Of a stretch of DNA of 58,179 nt, positions 31,093 through 40,018 are shown piece after piece (the first letter of the stretch is position 1; every line of letters begins with the position of its first letter). The position numbers were made by a program, and so were the translations under genes. The notes below the pieces were generated by a model. It was not told where the DNA came from and ran no database searches. It worked only from the letters and a program-made list of their open reading frames with translations. Origin of the DNA: a virus; the IMG/VR virus record IMGVR_UViG_3300046747_000371, positions 1-58,179 of that record; one strand, written 5' to 3'.

Positions 31093-31625
31093 TGGCGAAG
31101 TTCTCCGACGAGATTGTCGCCGCTGCGCTGCGGCCGCGCAGCGTGGTGCGCAAGTACCCCTTCCCTGGTGCGCCGGGCATCGAGGTCGGCATCAAGCTGC
31201 TCACGGACAGCGAGCTCGATAGCGCGCGCCTGCAGGCGGTCGACTACTGCTCGAAGAAGTCGGCGAACTTGATCGCGGACCCGGAGTTTCTCGACCGGCT
31301 CATTCAGCGCGAGATTATCGCGCGTGCGTTCTTCGACCCGGAGCAGGCGGGGCACTACTTCTTTGCCGACCACGGCGAGGTTGCGCAGCTCGACAACCTG
31401 ACGGTGCGCTCGCTGCACGAGCTCTATCAGCTGCACGCGCAGTCGATGGACCCGCTTGCGTTTTGCCCGGTCGAGCAGGTGCAGGAGCTGGCAGACACGT
31501 TGGGAAAATCCGAGAACGCCGCGGGCATTTTGAGTTTGTACGACTTGTACACGGCGCGGAGCTGCGTGCTTTCTTTGGCCTTGAAGCTGCGCGAGACGCA
31601 ACTGTCACGCAGTGCGTCTACCTGA
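31092..31625 (+). CDS. tail assembly chaperone, short (frame 0) product, 177 aa
   Basis: Helical protein in the classical chaperone position between tube and tape measure. The zero-frame product (MAKFSDEIVAAALRPRS...) ends at TGA 31623-31625. A GGGAAAA slippery heptamer lies at codons 137-139. By analogy with lambda gpG it should coat the tape measure during tail assembly. Confidence 0.75.
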   Translation: MAKFSDEIVAAALRPRSVVRKYPFPGAPGIEVGIKLLTDSELDSARLQAVDYCSKKSANLIADPEFLDRLIQREIIARAFFDPEQAGHYFFADHGEVAQLDNLTVRSLHELYQLHAQSMDPLAFCPVEQVQELADTLGKSENAAGILSLYDLYTARSCVLSLALKLRETQLSRSAST

Positions 31626-31666
31626 CTGAGCTGCGCAAAGCGGCACGAGAGGCGGGGCACCTGTGA
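31092..31666 (+). CDS. tail assembly chaperone, -1 frameshift (GT-like) product, about 191 aa
   Basis: Same start as the short chaperone. After codon 139 a -1 slip on GGGAAAA moves to a frame that stays open for 52 more residues (start of the new part: IRERRGHFEFVR) and ends at TGA 31664-31666. That stop gives the usual GTGA overlap with the tape measure gene, whereas the zero-frame stop leaves a 37-base gap. This is strong circumstantial evidence that the fused form is made. Confidence 0.7.
31502..31508 (+). promoter_or_regulatory. -1 ribosomal frameshift slippery site
   Basis: G GGA AAA in the zero frame: the X XXY YYZ heptamer used in tailed-phage chaperone genes (lambda uses GGGAAAG). 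The -1 frame is open from here to the tape measure start. Confidence 0.75.
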
Positions 31667-33699
31667 CAATCGAAGCGATTGCCAAGATTGTTGTGCGGGG
31701 CGTCTCCGAGGCGCTCAAGGCCACGCAGGGCGTCACGCGCGCGACGCGCGAAGCGAACAAGGCCGGGCAGGAGCAGGCCAAAGCGTCTGAGGCTGCCAAC
31801 AAGGCAGCGATTCGCGATCACCAGCAGCGCATCAAAGAGCAGGAAAAGCTCACCGCTGCGACGCAAAAGGCTGCCACCGCGCAGGCCAAGGCGCAGGCGA
31901 AGGCAGCACAGGCGGCGGCCGACGCAGCGACGCGTGCGGAAAAAGAGCAGGAGCGCCTCGCGCAGAAGCAGGCGGACTACTGGGCCAAGCTCGCGCAGAA
32001 GTCCGCCGACCAGCGCATCCGGCAAGAGGAGCGCGTGACGCAGGCAGCGGCGCGCGAAGCTGCCAAGCAGCAGAAGGAAGCGGAGAAGACTGCGGCCAAG
32101 CAGAAGAAGGACCGCGACGAGACGTTCCGGCGCGTCGGCGGCGCAGTCGGCGCAGTCGCTGCAGGCGCGCTGGCGGGCGGCATGGCGGCGGTCGGCACGG
32201 CGCGCTCGATCGGCGGATACAAGAGCGTGCAGGAGCGCGTGACGTCCGCGAACGAGTTTCGCGAGCGGCTCGTAGGCGTGACCAGCGCGGCAGGCATGAC
32301 TGCCGAGCAGCGCGAGGCGACGCAGGGGCAGGTGCTCGAGGCGAGCAAGGCGACGGGCAAAGACCAGGGCGAGCTGCTCAGCGTGCTCGAGACCGGGCAC
32401 GGGCAGTTCAACGACCTGAAGTTTTTCGCGGACAACCTCAAGGAGATCGCCACCATCGCGAAGGTCGCCAACGCCGACACGGGCGACTTCGCCAAGGCGG
32501 TCGGCTCGGTGAAGCAGGCGTTCAACCTGACGGGCGAGGACGCCATCAAGGCCGCGTACCTCATGAAAGCTGGCTCGGACAAAGGCTCCGTCGAGCTCAA
32601 GGACTTCGCGAAAGACTTCGCTGCAGGCGCCGGCATCTTTGCGCAGAACACCAAGCAGACTGGCATCGCTGGCGTGCGGCAGTTCTTAGGCACGGCGCAG
32701 GGCATCGCGACCGGGCAGTTCGGCTCGGCTGAGAGCTCGACGCGGCTCGAGCGCTTCATCGCGGACGTCAACGACGTCGACGTGCGCAAGGGCCTCAAGG
32801 GCATCGGCATCAACAACGTCGCGGACTCGAGCGGCAAGGTCGACGTGGGCCGGCTGCTCGACCAGCTCGGCAACAGCCAGAAGTTCAAGAGCGCAGCGAC
32901 GCGTCAGGGCATCTTCAAAGAGACGCGGTCGCTACAGGCAGTCGAGGCGCTGGTCGCTGCGCGCGAGCGCGAGAAGACGGGCGGCGTCGGCTTCAAGAGC
33001 ATCGCGGGCGTGGACGAAGCCGCAGGGCGCAGCGCGGTCAGCACAGGCTTTGACGCGCTGTCGCAGGAGGGCTTCTTCAAGATGCAGCAGCTGGCCGCCA
33101 AGCAGCAGGCGGACGTCACGGAGAACCTCGACAAGTACAACAAGCAGGTGCTGCGCGTGCTCGAGGCAAGCGGCCGGCTCGAGAGCGCATTCGGAACGCT
33201 TGCCCTGTGGGCCAATAGCATCGCAGCGGCCGGCGTCGTGGGCAGCGTGGCGAAGCTCGCGCTTGCGTCGAGGGGTAAGACGGGCGCCGACGTGGAGACC
33301 GCAGGCGGCTCGCTGGCTGGCATGGCCGTCAACTCGCTCAAGACCACGGGCGCGATCGGCGGCGCTGCCGCAGCGGGCGGCGTGGCGGGCGGCGCTGTCA
33401 TGGCAGCGGGCGGGCTGTTTGCGCTCGGCGCCGGCGTGGCTGCAGGCATGGCGCTCAACGAGGGCGTGAGCGCGGCGCGCGACGACAAGCAGAGTTTGAG
33501 CGACTTGCTCGCAGGCGTGCTCGAGCAGATTGCAGGCGGCGGAGTCGTCGGCGGCAGCGCCAAGGACCGCATCGGCGCGACCATCACCAACGAGAACGGC
33601 GGCACGCGTCAGATCGTCGCGGTGCTCGAGAAGATCGACACGGGCCTACGCGCGCAGGCAGACAAGCCCCAGGCGGGCGGGAAGCGCGGGCCCCCATGA
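31663..33699 (+). CDS. tape measure protein, 678 aa
   Basis: Sets tail length and is ejected with the DNA. The N-terminal 180 residues are coiled coil rich in Ala/Lys/Gln (REANKAGQEQAKASEAANK). A Gly/Ala hydrophobic stretch follows (AVAAGALAGGMAAVG), then a conserved helical region (DTGDFAKAVGSVKQAFNLTG). Another set of Gly/Ala-rich membrane-like segments lies near residue 560. Short for a tape measure, implying a short contractile tail. GTG 31663 overlaps the frameshift stop. Confidence 0.85.
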   Translation: MTIEAIAKIVVRGVSEALKATQGVTRATREANKAGQEQAKASEAANKAAIRDHQQRIKEQEKLTAATQKAATAQAKAQAKAAQAAADAATRAEKEQERLAQKQADYWAKLAQKSADQRIRQEERVTQAAAREAAKQQKEAEKTAAKQKKDRDETFRRVGGAVGAVAAGALAGGMAAVGTARSIGGYKSVQERVTSANEFRERLVGVTSAAGMTAEQREATQGQVLEASKATGKDQGELLSVLETGHGQFNDLKFFADNLKEIATIAKVANADTGDFAKAVGSVKQAFNLTGEDAIKAAYLMKAGSDKGSVELKDFAKDFAAGAGIFAQNTKQTGIAGVRQFLGTAQGIATGQFGSAESSTRLERFIADVNDVDVRKGLKGIGINNVADSSGKVDVGRLLDQLGNSQKFKSAATRQGIFKETRSLQAVEALVAAREREKTGGVGFKSIAGVDEAAGRSAVSTGFDALSQEGFFKMQQLAAKQQADVTENLDKYNKQVLRVLEASGRLESAFGTLALWANSIAAAGVVGSVAKLALASRGKTGADVETAGGSLAGMAVNSLKTTGAIGGAAAAGGVAGGAVMAAGGLFALGAGVAAGMALNEGVSAARDDKQSLSDLLAGVLEQIAGGGVVGGSAKDRIGATITNENGGTRQIVAVLEKIDTGLRAQADKPQAGGKRGPP

Positions 33700-34652
33700 G
33701 CTACTGGGAGGAGAACCTTCAGCAGGCGTCGCTCGAGTACGTCGAGTTCCCCGTGCAGGACAGGAAGCTCGGCACCGGCCGGCGCAAGGCCAGCACGCAG
33801 CTGCCCTACCGCAGCGGGCAGCTCGTCGAGGACATGGGCCGCAAGATCTACACCTGGACGCTCACCGTGCCGCTCTATCGCGGCATGGACTGGCCGACCG
33901 AGACGCTCTACCCGGACGTGTATCTGCGCCTGCTCTCGCTCGTGACCGACGAGAGCGTGCGCGGCGAGGTCAGCTACATCGACCCGGAGTTCGGGCCGTT
34001 CCAGGTTGCGATCCTCGACTACGACATCAGCACGCCTGCCGACAAGCAGGACGGCGTGCTCATGACGCTGCACCTCGAGGAGCGTGGTCTCGACCAGGAC
34101 CTGCTCGCCAACCTCTCGCCGAGCAAGCAGGGCGGCGCCACCAAGGCGCTGCTCGCCGCGCAGGAGGTCGACCAGCAGGTCGAGTTCGACCCGGCGCCGC
34201 AAGAGGACAAGCCCGACGTCTCGCTAGGCGCTGCGTGGACAGACTTTCAAAACACGCTCGACGCGGGCGCGCTCGCGGCGGACGAGATTGCGGCGCTGCT
34301 CGACGACCTGTACTTGACTGCGGAGAAGTTCATCAACTTCAGCGCAGCCGAGGAGCTCGAGCGCTGGTCGCTGTTTCAGAGCGTGATTCGATTCCTCGGC
34401 GCTGCGGAGGACGCGGCAGACTCGAGCGCGTCTGACCAGGGCTCGACGAGCGCGCTGGTCGAGGCGGTGCTGCTCGCCGACATGAGCGCGTTCGACATCG
34501 CGACCTACTACCACGACGACGCAAGCCGCGCGGACGAGGTCGTGTTCAACAACCCGGTCAGTAACCCGCTGAGCTACCCGCGCGGCAGCACGGTGCGCGT
34601 GGCGAGCGATGCGCGCACGCCTGAGCAGCGCGCGACCGGGACCGGCCGATGA
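33696..34652 (+). CDS. Mu gpN-like DNA circularisation / tail protein, 318 aa
   Basis: The N-terminal domain reads WEENLQQASLEYVEFPVQDR, GTGRRKASTQLPYRSGQLVEDMGRK-like sequence and then DPEFGPFQVAILDYDIS, the pattern of the 'DNA circulation protein' N-terminal domain found in Mu gpN. It probably forms part of the baseplate/tail junction. A helical second half follows, ending in SYPRGSTVRVASDARTPEQ. Overlaps its neighbours by four bases each. Confidence 0.75.
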   Translation: MSYWEENLQQASLEYVEFPVQDRKLGTGRRKASTQLPYRSGQLVEDMGRKIYTWTLTVPLYRGMDWPTETLYPDVYLRLLSLVTDESVRGEVSYIDPEFGPFQVAILDYDISTPADKQDGVLMTLHLEERGLDQDLLANLSPSKQGGATKALLAAQEVDQQVEFDPAPQEDKPDVSLGAAWTDFQNTLDAGALAADEIAALLDDLYLTAEKFINFSAAEELERWSLFQSVIRFLGAAEDAADSSASDQGSTSALVEAVLLADMSAFDIATYYHDDASRADEVVFNNPVSNPLSYPRGSTVRVASDARTPEQRATGTGR

Positions 34653-36091
34653 GCGAGCAGCGCGAGGACTGGGCCGAGCTCGAGGTCGACGGCCAGGTCG
34701 TCGACAGCTGGACCAGCTACAGCGCGCAGAACGACCTGTTCACGCCCGCTGACGCGTGCCGGCTGAGCATCGGCGTCGGCGTCACCAGCCAGCAGGAGCT
34801 CAAGCAGAACCTCACGCGCCTACGCGCCATGTTCACGCCTGGCCGGACCGCGAAGCTTTGGATCACGTCGGCAGGCAAGCGGTCGCTGCAGGGTGTGTTC
34901 GTCATCGACCGGCGCAACGTCGACAACGACTACGACTCCGGCACGCAGTTCTCGGTCGAGCTGCGCGACCTGGCCGCGAAGATGGTCGACAGCGCCGCCG
35001 ACCCCAAGCTCTACGAGCGCGGCGATACGCTCGTCGGCGTCGCGCGTAAGGCCGTCAAGCAGTGGGGCATCGAGGTCACGGCCGACCACATCGGCAGCCG
35101 CGACTTGCGCCAGGCGCGCGTGACCAAGGACAAGCTCGCACGCCTGCAGAGCAAGGCGCGCGCAGCAGGCGTGCCGCCGCGTCTGATGAGCGAGAAGATC
35201 GCAGCGAGTATCGAGAAGGGCACCATCACGTTTGACGACTTCGTCGCTGCGTCCGTGGGCGGCATCTACACGCAGAAGGCGTACAAGACGTTCGACGCAG
35301 TCAGCGGCACGAGCATCGTCGTGGACGAGAAGACCGACCTTCGCCCGTTCACGCCGGGCGCCGCGGTCGTCTCGTACAAGGGCTATTACACGGGCATCCC
35401 GTACAGCGGCGCGGCCGGCCTGAGCTCGCTCAAGATCTACCAGCTCAAGGTGCAGGACGTGCGGCCGCAGTCCGGCGAGACCGTCTGGGAGTTCCTCGAC
35501 CGCAGCGCCAAGCGCAACGGCTTGATCATGAGCATGACCCCAGACGGCAAGCTGCTGTTCTGCGGGCTGCACTATGACCAGGCGCCGAGCTACCGCATCG
35601 TGCGGCGCATCTCGGATGGCTCCGAGAACAACGTGGTCAGCGGGTCTGAGTCGCTCGACATCAGCAACGTCTACAGCGACGTCGTCGTGTACGGTCGCGC
35701 CAAGGGCAAAGACAAGACGCGCACCAAGTTCAAGGGGCACGCGTCGACCAAGCCGAACGAGGCAGTGCACGTGCCCTATCCCAAGACGCTCGTCGTCAAG
35801 GACAACTCCATCAAGAGCAAGGACGACGCGCAGCACCGCGCCGAGTACGAGCTCGCCAAGAGCAGGCAGGGCGCGCAGGTCCTCGCGTACACGATGATGG
35901 GGCACTCGCAGAGCGGGCTCATGTTCGCGGCCGACACGACAGCGACCGTCGACGACGAGGTGCTCGGTATCAGCGGGACGTTCTACGTGACGGCGCGCGA
36001 CTTCACGCGCTCGACCAGCATGCCGCCGCGGACCGCGCTCAAGCTCGTTCCGCTCGGCAGCATCGTCCTATCCACCAGCGGAGACATCTGA
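34649..36091 (+). CDS. baseplate hub protein (Mu gpP-like), 480 aa
   Basis: Resembles the gpP/gp27-type hub: N-terminal WAELEVDGQVVDSWTSYSAQND, the region LWITSAGKRSLQGVFVIDRR, the motif SGETVWEFLDRSAKRNGLIMS near residue 280, and DAQHRAEYELAKSR near the C-terminus followed by beta strands. These are typical of phage late control/hub proteins. Follows gpN as in Mu. Confidence 0.72.
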   Translation: MSEQREDWAELEVDGQVVDSWTSYSAQNDLFTPADACRLSIGVGVTSQQELKQNLTRLRAMFTPGRTAKLWITSAGKRSLQGVFVIDRRNVDNDYDSGTQFSVELRDLAAKMVDSAADPKLYERGDTLVGVARKAVKQWGIEVTADHIGSRDLRQARVTKDKLARLQSKARAAGVPPRLMSEKIAASIEKGTITFDDFVAASVGGIYTQKAYKTFDAVSGTSIVVDEKTDLRPFTPGAAVVSYKGYYTGIPYSGAAGLSSLKIYQLKVQDVRPQSGETVWEFLDRSAKRNGLIMSMTPDGKLLFCGLHYDQAPSYRIVRRISDGSENNVVSGSESLDISNVYSDVVVYGRAKGKDKTRTKFKGHASTKPNEAVHVPYPKTLVVKDNSIKSKDDAQHRAEYELAKSRQGAQVLAYTMMGHSQSGLMFAADTTATVDDEVLGISGTFYVTARDFTRSTSMPPRTALKLVPLGSIVLSTSGDI

Positions 36092-36615
36092 TGGGCAATC
36101 GCGGCAACACGCGCGAGGTCGTCGGCGAGCTCATCTCGTTCGGCGAGCTGGTGCGCGCAGGCAAGAACGGGCTCACCGAGACGCTGCGCGAGCACGACGA
36201 CGACCAGTCCGCCGACGAGTGCGAGGTCTACGGCAGCGCGGGGCTACAGAGCAACTGCCCGCCTGGAGCGGATCGCATGTTCGTCGACCTGGCGGGTGAG
36301 CGCGTGGTCATCGGGCAGCGCGAGGTGCGCTGGCAGATCGCGGTCGAGGCGGGCGAGACGGTGCTGCGCGCGCTCGGGCCGGGCAAGCCCGCGTACCTCA
36401 AGCTGCGTCCGGACGGGACGGTGCTGCTCTCGGGGCTGGGCATCGTGCTCGGCGCGGACACGGCAACAATGCACGTCGCGCTTGCTGAGCTCGTCGCGAC
36501 TGCCGTCAACGCGTGCGTCGTGGGGCACACGCACGGCAGCCCCGGAACGCCGGGCGCGATCACGGTGCCTGTGACAGCGGCGGCCATCTCGAGCGCCGTG
36601 GTGAAGTCGCTGTGA
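36091..36615 (+). CDS. baseplate spike protein (Mu gp45-like), 174 aa
   Basis: Follows gpP as gp45 does in Mu. The N-terminal part is mixed, then EVYGSAGLQSNCPPGADR and beta-rich repeats (AYLKLRPDGTVLLSGLGIVLG) lead to the C-terminal GHTHGSPGTPGAITVP. The His-x-His tip is the kind of site that coordinates a metal at the spike apex. It would pierce the host outer membrane. Confidence 0.65.
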   Translation: MGNRGNTREVVGELISFGELVRAGKNGLTETLREHDDDQSADECEVYGSAGLQSNCPPGADRMFVDLAGERVVIGQREVRWQIAVEAGETVLRALGPGKPAYLKLRPDGTVLLSGLGIVLGADTATMHVALAELVATAVNACVVGHTHGSPGTPGAITVPVTAAAISSAVVKSL

Positions 36616-36628
36616 CCGAGGAGGCAGC

Positions 36629-37672
36629 ATGTCTGTAAGTTTCATCGACCCTTCCGGTAAGACGCTCGTCTCGACCAGCGAGCCGCTCGACTTCTCGTGC
36701 ACGACGACGCCGATCGCCATCAGCATCGGGTTCGGCTCCGTGCGCCCTGAAGAGCGGGTGTATCGCGACGGCGCGTTCCTGCCGGGCTATCGGCGCAGCA
36801 CAGCGAGCGCAGGCGTGTTCAGCATCGTGCGCGACCAGGAGTGGCCGGCGAACCCGCAGCTGTACGTCGACGAGCCGACGCTGCCGCCCGTTGGTGGCCA
36901 GACCATGGGGGCGATCTACGAGGTCGACCTCACGGCCCAGCCCTCGCAGCCCCTCATGGCTGCGGGCAGCTACGTCATCGACGGCAAGACGTGGTGGGCC
37001 AAGGGCGGTCTCGGCAGCCAGGGCGCTCGCACAGAGGTCATCAACGGAAGCGGGCTGCGCTTGTACTGGCCGCAGGGCGTGAACTTCCCGGGCGACTACT
37101 CATCGTGGCGATCAGGCTATCCATCGATTACGCCCATCAAACGGACGCTGCTCATGCCGCTCAGTCAGATTGCTGGGTACAACCCGCAGGCAGCGCTAGC
37201 GATCCTGTGGCGCTTCAGCAGCAACAGGTCTTTGTCCGCATCGATTGACGGGGCTGGCAACTACGGCGGCGTCATGGACGCTGCGCTAAACAGCGCGGAC
37301 ATCCTGCGCGCAGAGCATCAGACGCAAATGTCTGTTTCGCGTGTGCAGCAAACAGGGTCATGGTGGACCAGCAACGAGAACGGGGACACGCGCAACCCTG
37401 GCGGCGCTGGCACCGCAGTACAAGCAGACCACGTGCAAGGCGTCTATCGCTTCCTCGCCGATCGCTGGTACCCGTTGCTCGGGCCGTGGACAGGCTCTTT
37501 GACTGTGCCTGATAACTACGTCTCGGAGATCACCCTCACAGGCGACATGGTGATGCGCAATCGGTGCTCAGCGAGCCCATGCTTCCTGTTCGCCTTCGAG
37601 CACACGAACGGCGGCTCCGGGATGACCGACACGTATCTGACGCACCTCAAGATTCTGCAGCCGAAGGTGTGA
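36629..37672 (+). CDS. unknown structural protein inserted in the baseplate cluster, 347 aa
   Basis: Beta-rich protein with many aromatic and Gly/Asn residues (GLRLYWPQGVNFPGDYSSW, CFLFAFEHTNGG), in the style of carbohydrate-binding or fibre domains. It lies between the spike and gp46-like genes, which are adjacent in Mu. From about residue 150 codon use is less GC3-biased than in neighbours, suggesting acquisition. May be a second receptor-binding or tail-surface protein. Confidence 0.45.
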   Translation: MSVSFIDPSGKTLVSTSEPLDFSCTTTPIAISIGFGSVRPEERVYRDGAFLPGYRRSTASAGVFSIVRDQEWPANPQLYVDEPTLPPVGGQTMGAIYEVDLTAQPSQPLMAAGSYVIDGKTWWAKGGLGSQGARTEVINGSGLRLYWPQGVNFPGDYSSWRSGYPSITPIKRTLLMPLSQIAGYNPQAALAILWRFSSNRSLSASIDGAGNYGGVMDAALNSADILRAEHQTQMSVSRVQQTGSWWTSNENGDTRNPGGAGTAVQADHVQGVYRFLADRWYPLLGPWTGSLTVPDNYVSEITLTGDMVMRNRCSASPCFLFAFEHTNGGSGMTDTYLTHLKILQPKV

Positions 37673-37676
37673 AACC

Positions 37677-38114
37677 ATGAGCTCGTCCGCCTCGTACTTC
37701 CTGCCTGCCCCCTACGGCGGCACCTCGTCTGCAGGCTCAGGCCCCGCAGCGCTGAGCAAGCCTCGGCGCTGGATCGACGCGCGCACGCGTGACTGGCTGG
37801 TCGAGGGCGGCGACTACAAACAAGACGACGGCTTCACCAGCAAGGTGGTGCTCGCGCTCGGCACCAAGCGCGGCACGTGCCAGGCGCACCCGCGCTTCGG
37901 CTCGATGCTGCACCTGGTCAAGCACGCCGACGAGCGCGGGCGCAGGCTCTCTGAGAGCTACGCGCTGCTCGCCGTGCAGCACCTCTCGGACGAGGTGCGC
38001 GACCTCAAGGCGACCGCTGAGCTCGACGCCAAGTGGCCGGGCCTCATCTTCATCACCGTGTCCGGTCGCCGTGGCACGACGACGGTGTACGCGAAGTACA
38101 CGGCGAGGGTCTGA
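37677..38114 (+). CDS. baseplate wedge protein (Mu gp46/gp25-like), 145 aa
   Basis: After a Gly/Ser N-terminus, the sequence DARTRDWLVEGGDYKQDDGF leads to KVVLALGTKRGTCQAHPRFGS and helical VQHLSDEVRDLKATAEL, matching the gp46/gp25-like fold that builds the baseplate wedge. Sits before the gp47-like gene as expected. Confidence 0.7.
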   Translation: MSSSASYFLPAPYGGTSSAGSGPAALSKPRRWIDARTRDWLVEGGDYKQDDGFTSKVVLALGTKRGTCQAHPRFGSMLHLVKHADERGRRLSESYALLAVQHLSDEVRDLKATAELDAKWPGLIFITVSGRRGTTTVYAKYTARV

Positions 38115-38116
38115 CG

Positions 38117-40009
38117 ATGGCGCTCTCTTTCTACACGATTGCTCGGCTCATCTCGGATGCGAAGGCCATCGTCCGCGGCGGGCCTGCCGTCGGAATCGGC
38201 ACCGAGATTGGGACCGACACGGACTTGTTGCTCAACGCGTCTGCGCGCATGCTGCAGGGCGCGCAGGTCTCGGCCGAGCACACCTACCAGCAGCTGGACC
38301 CGGCGACGGCAGACGCGCAGCGACGCGACAATCTGGCCGACACGTACGGCGTGACGTTCGAGCGCGAGGCGACGCCTGCGCGCGGGCTGATGGCGATCTA
38401 CTTCGGCGTGGATTCTGGCGGCGACCCGATCAACCTGCCGGCCGGGCACGTCGTCGAGTTTCCGGGCGAGCTGTTCGGCGACGGGCAGGCGCGCTCATAT
38501 CGCACGCTGCAGGACGTCAACCAGGTAGGGTTTTACCTCTTCGGCGAGATCGCATTCGGGGTCGGCACGAGCGCGCGCAAGCTCAGGCCAACAGGCCCAG
38601 ACGGCGTGAAGCTCATCTCTCGGCACGACATCCTGCGCGTGCGGACCAGCGACGGCGCCGCGATCCGGGAGACGTGCGTGCGTCGGGTCAACACCGAAGA
38701 CCAGTCGGTTGATCTGCTGGCCGCGCTCAACAGCGCGTTTCTGGGCACCACGAACGAGTGGATCGAGCAGACCGCCAAGAACGTGGTCGTCGAGGTCGAG
38801 TGCACGACGCCGGGCGCCCTCGGCAACGCGCCGACCGTTCGATACGACCATCTCGACGACGAGGTGCACCTGCTCACGCACTATCTCTTCGAGGCGAGCG
38901 GCGGGGGCGAAGCGGTCGGCCCGATGGACGGCGACACGGCGCGCGTCGTGCGCACGCTCGAGGACACGATCGCCTACCCGCCGAGCTTCGCCAATGCGCA
39001 ACACCTGCGCGAGCTCGCGCTCGCGTGCCCTGACGTCGACCTCGACGACGCGCTCGTGTACCGGGGCGTGCGCGGCCGCGGCACGGTCGACATCGTCTGC
39101 ATCGGGCGCAGCGGTAGCATCCGCTCGAGCGCCTTCCCCGACGTGAACCTGAGCTACGTGAGCTGGGGCAACAACACGCGACGCATCGGAGACGCGCAGG
39201 CCGCGCGCGTGCAAGCGTGGCTCAGCAGCAAGCTCGGCTACTTCGACGACGTGCTCGTGCGCTCGGTCGAGTGGGACTGGCGCGGCCCCTGCTACGCAGC
39301 GCCGAGCTCGGTCAGCTTCCTGCAAGCCATCAACGCGGTCGAGGTCATCGTCACAGCGCTCGACGGCTACGGCCCGGACAGCGGCACGGTCGTCGAGGTC
39401 GCGCCCTACGTGGCAAGCGCAACGCGCCTGTACGCCGCAGCCGACGGCGACCCGATCGACACGGACATCCTGCCCGGGCAGCGCGTCTGGGTCACGGTCG
39501 GGCACAGCCAGACGGACGGGCGCCTGGCCTACGCGACGGTCGTCACGGAGGTGCTCAACCTCGACGCCGAGGGGAAGTACGCGACCATCGCGGACGTGAC
39601 GGCGCTCGGGCCGGGCGCGAGCGCGCTCGACGGCTCGGACCTGGTGGTGCTGCGCTGGGGCTCGGCCGGTCGCCTGACGCAGCAGCTGCTCGACGTGGTC
39701 TACGCGTACTACGACCAGCTCGGGCCGGGCTCGTACACAGCAGCGCCGTTCGGGCCGGGCTTCGCCAAATACTTTCAGCCGACCGTCACGACGCTGGCGC
39801 CGGGCGTGGGCGCCTCGCGCTGGCCGCCCGAGGGTCGGCGCTGGGCATCGGGCGTGCGCGCGAGCGAGCTGCGCGCAGCGCTGATGGCCGTCGAGGGCGT
39901 CGACAACGTGCTGCTGCGCGCTGCAGACGGCAACGGGCAGCTCATCGACTATGACCCCTTGCTCTTTCAGACCTGCGCGCTCTCGGGCTGCCTGGTCAAG
40001 TACCTCTGA
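38117..40009 (+). CDS. baseplate J-like protein (Mu gp47-like), 630 aa
   Basis: ATG 38117 chosen; the longer frame belongs to the gp46-like gene. N-terminal features of J-like wedge proteins include ADAQRRDNLADTYGVTFERE-type sequence and INLPAGHVVEFPG. The central region has NTEDQSVDLLAALNSAF and CTTPGALGNAP, with IVCIGRSGSIRSSAFP later on. It is longer than Mu gp47 and probably carries an inserted domain. Confidence 0.7.
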   Translation: MALSFYTIARLISDAKAIVRGGPAVGIGTEIGTDTDLLLNASARMLQGAQVSAEHTYQQLDPATADAQRRDNLADTYGVTFEREATPARGLMAIYFGVDSGGDPINLPAGHVVEFPGELFGDGQARSYRTLQDVNQVGFYLFGEIAFGVGTSARKLRPTGPDGVKLISRHDILRVRTSDGAAIRETCVRRVNTEDQSVDLLAALNSAFLGTTNEWIEQTAKNVVVEVECTTPGALGNAPTVRYDHLDDEVHLLTHYLFEASGGGEAVGPMDGDTARVVRTLEDTIAYPPSFANAQHLRELALACPDVDLDDALVYRGVRGRGTVDIVCIGRSGSIRSSAFPDVNLSYVSWGNNTRRIGDAQAARVQAWLSSKLGYFDDVLVRSVEWDWRGPCYAAPSSVSFLQAINAVEVIVTALDGYGPDSGTVVEVAPYVASATRLYAAADGDPIDTDILPGQRVWVTVGHSQTDGRLAYATVVTEVLNLDAEGKYATIADVTALGPGASALDGSDLVVLRWGSAGRLTQQLLDVVYAYYDQLGPGSYTAAPFGPGFAKYFQPTVTTLAPGVGASRWPPEGRRWASGVRASELRAALMAVEGVDNVLLRAADGNGQLIDYDPLLFQTCALSGCLVKYL

Positions 40010-40018
40010 GGGGAGCGC

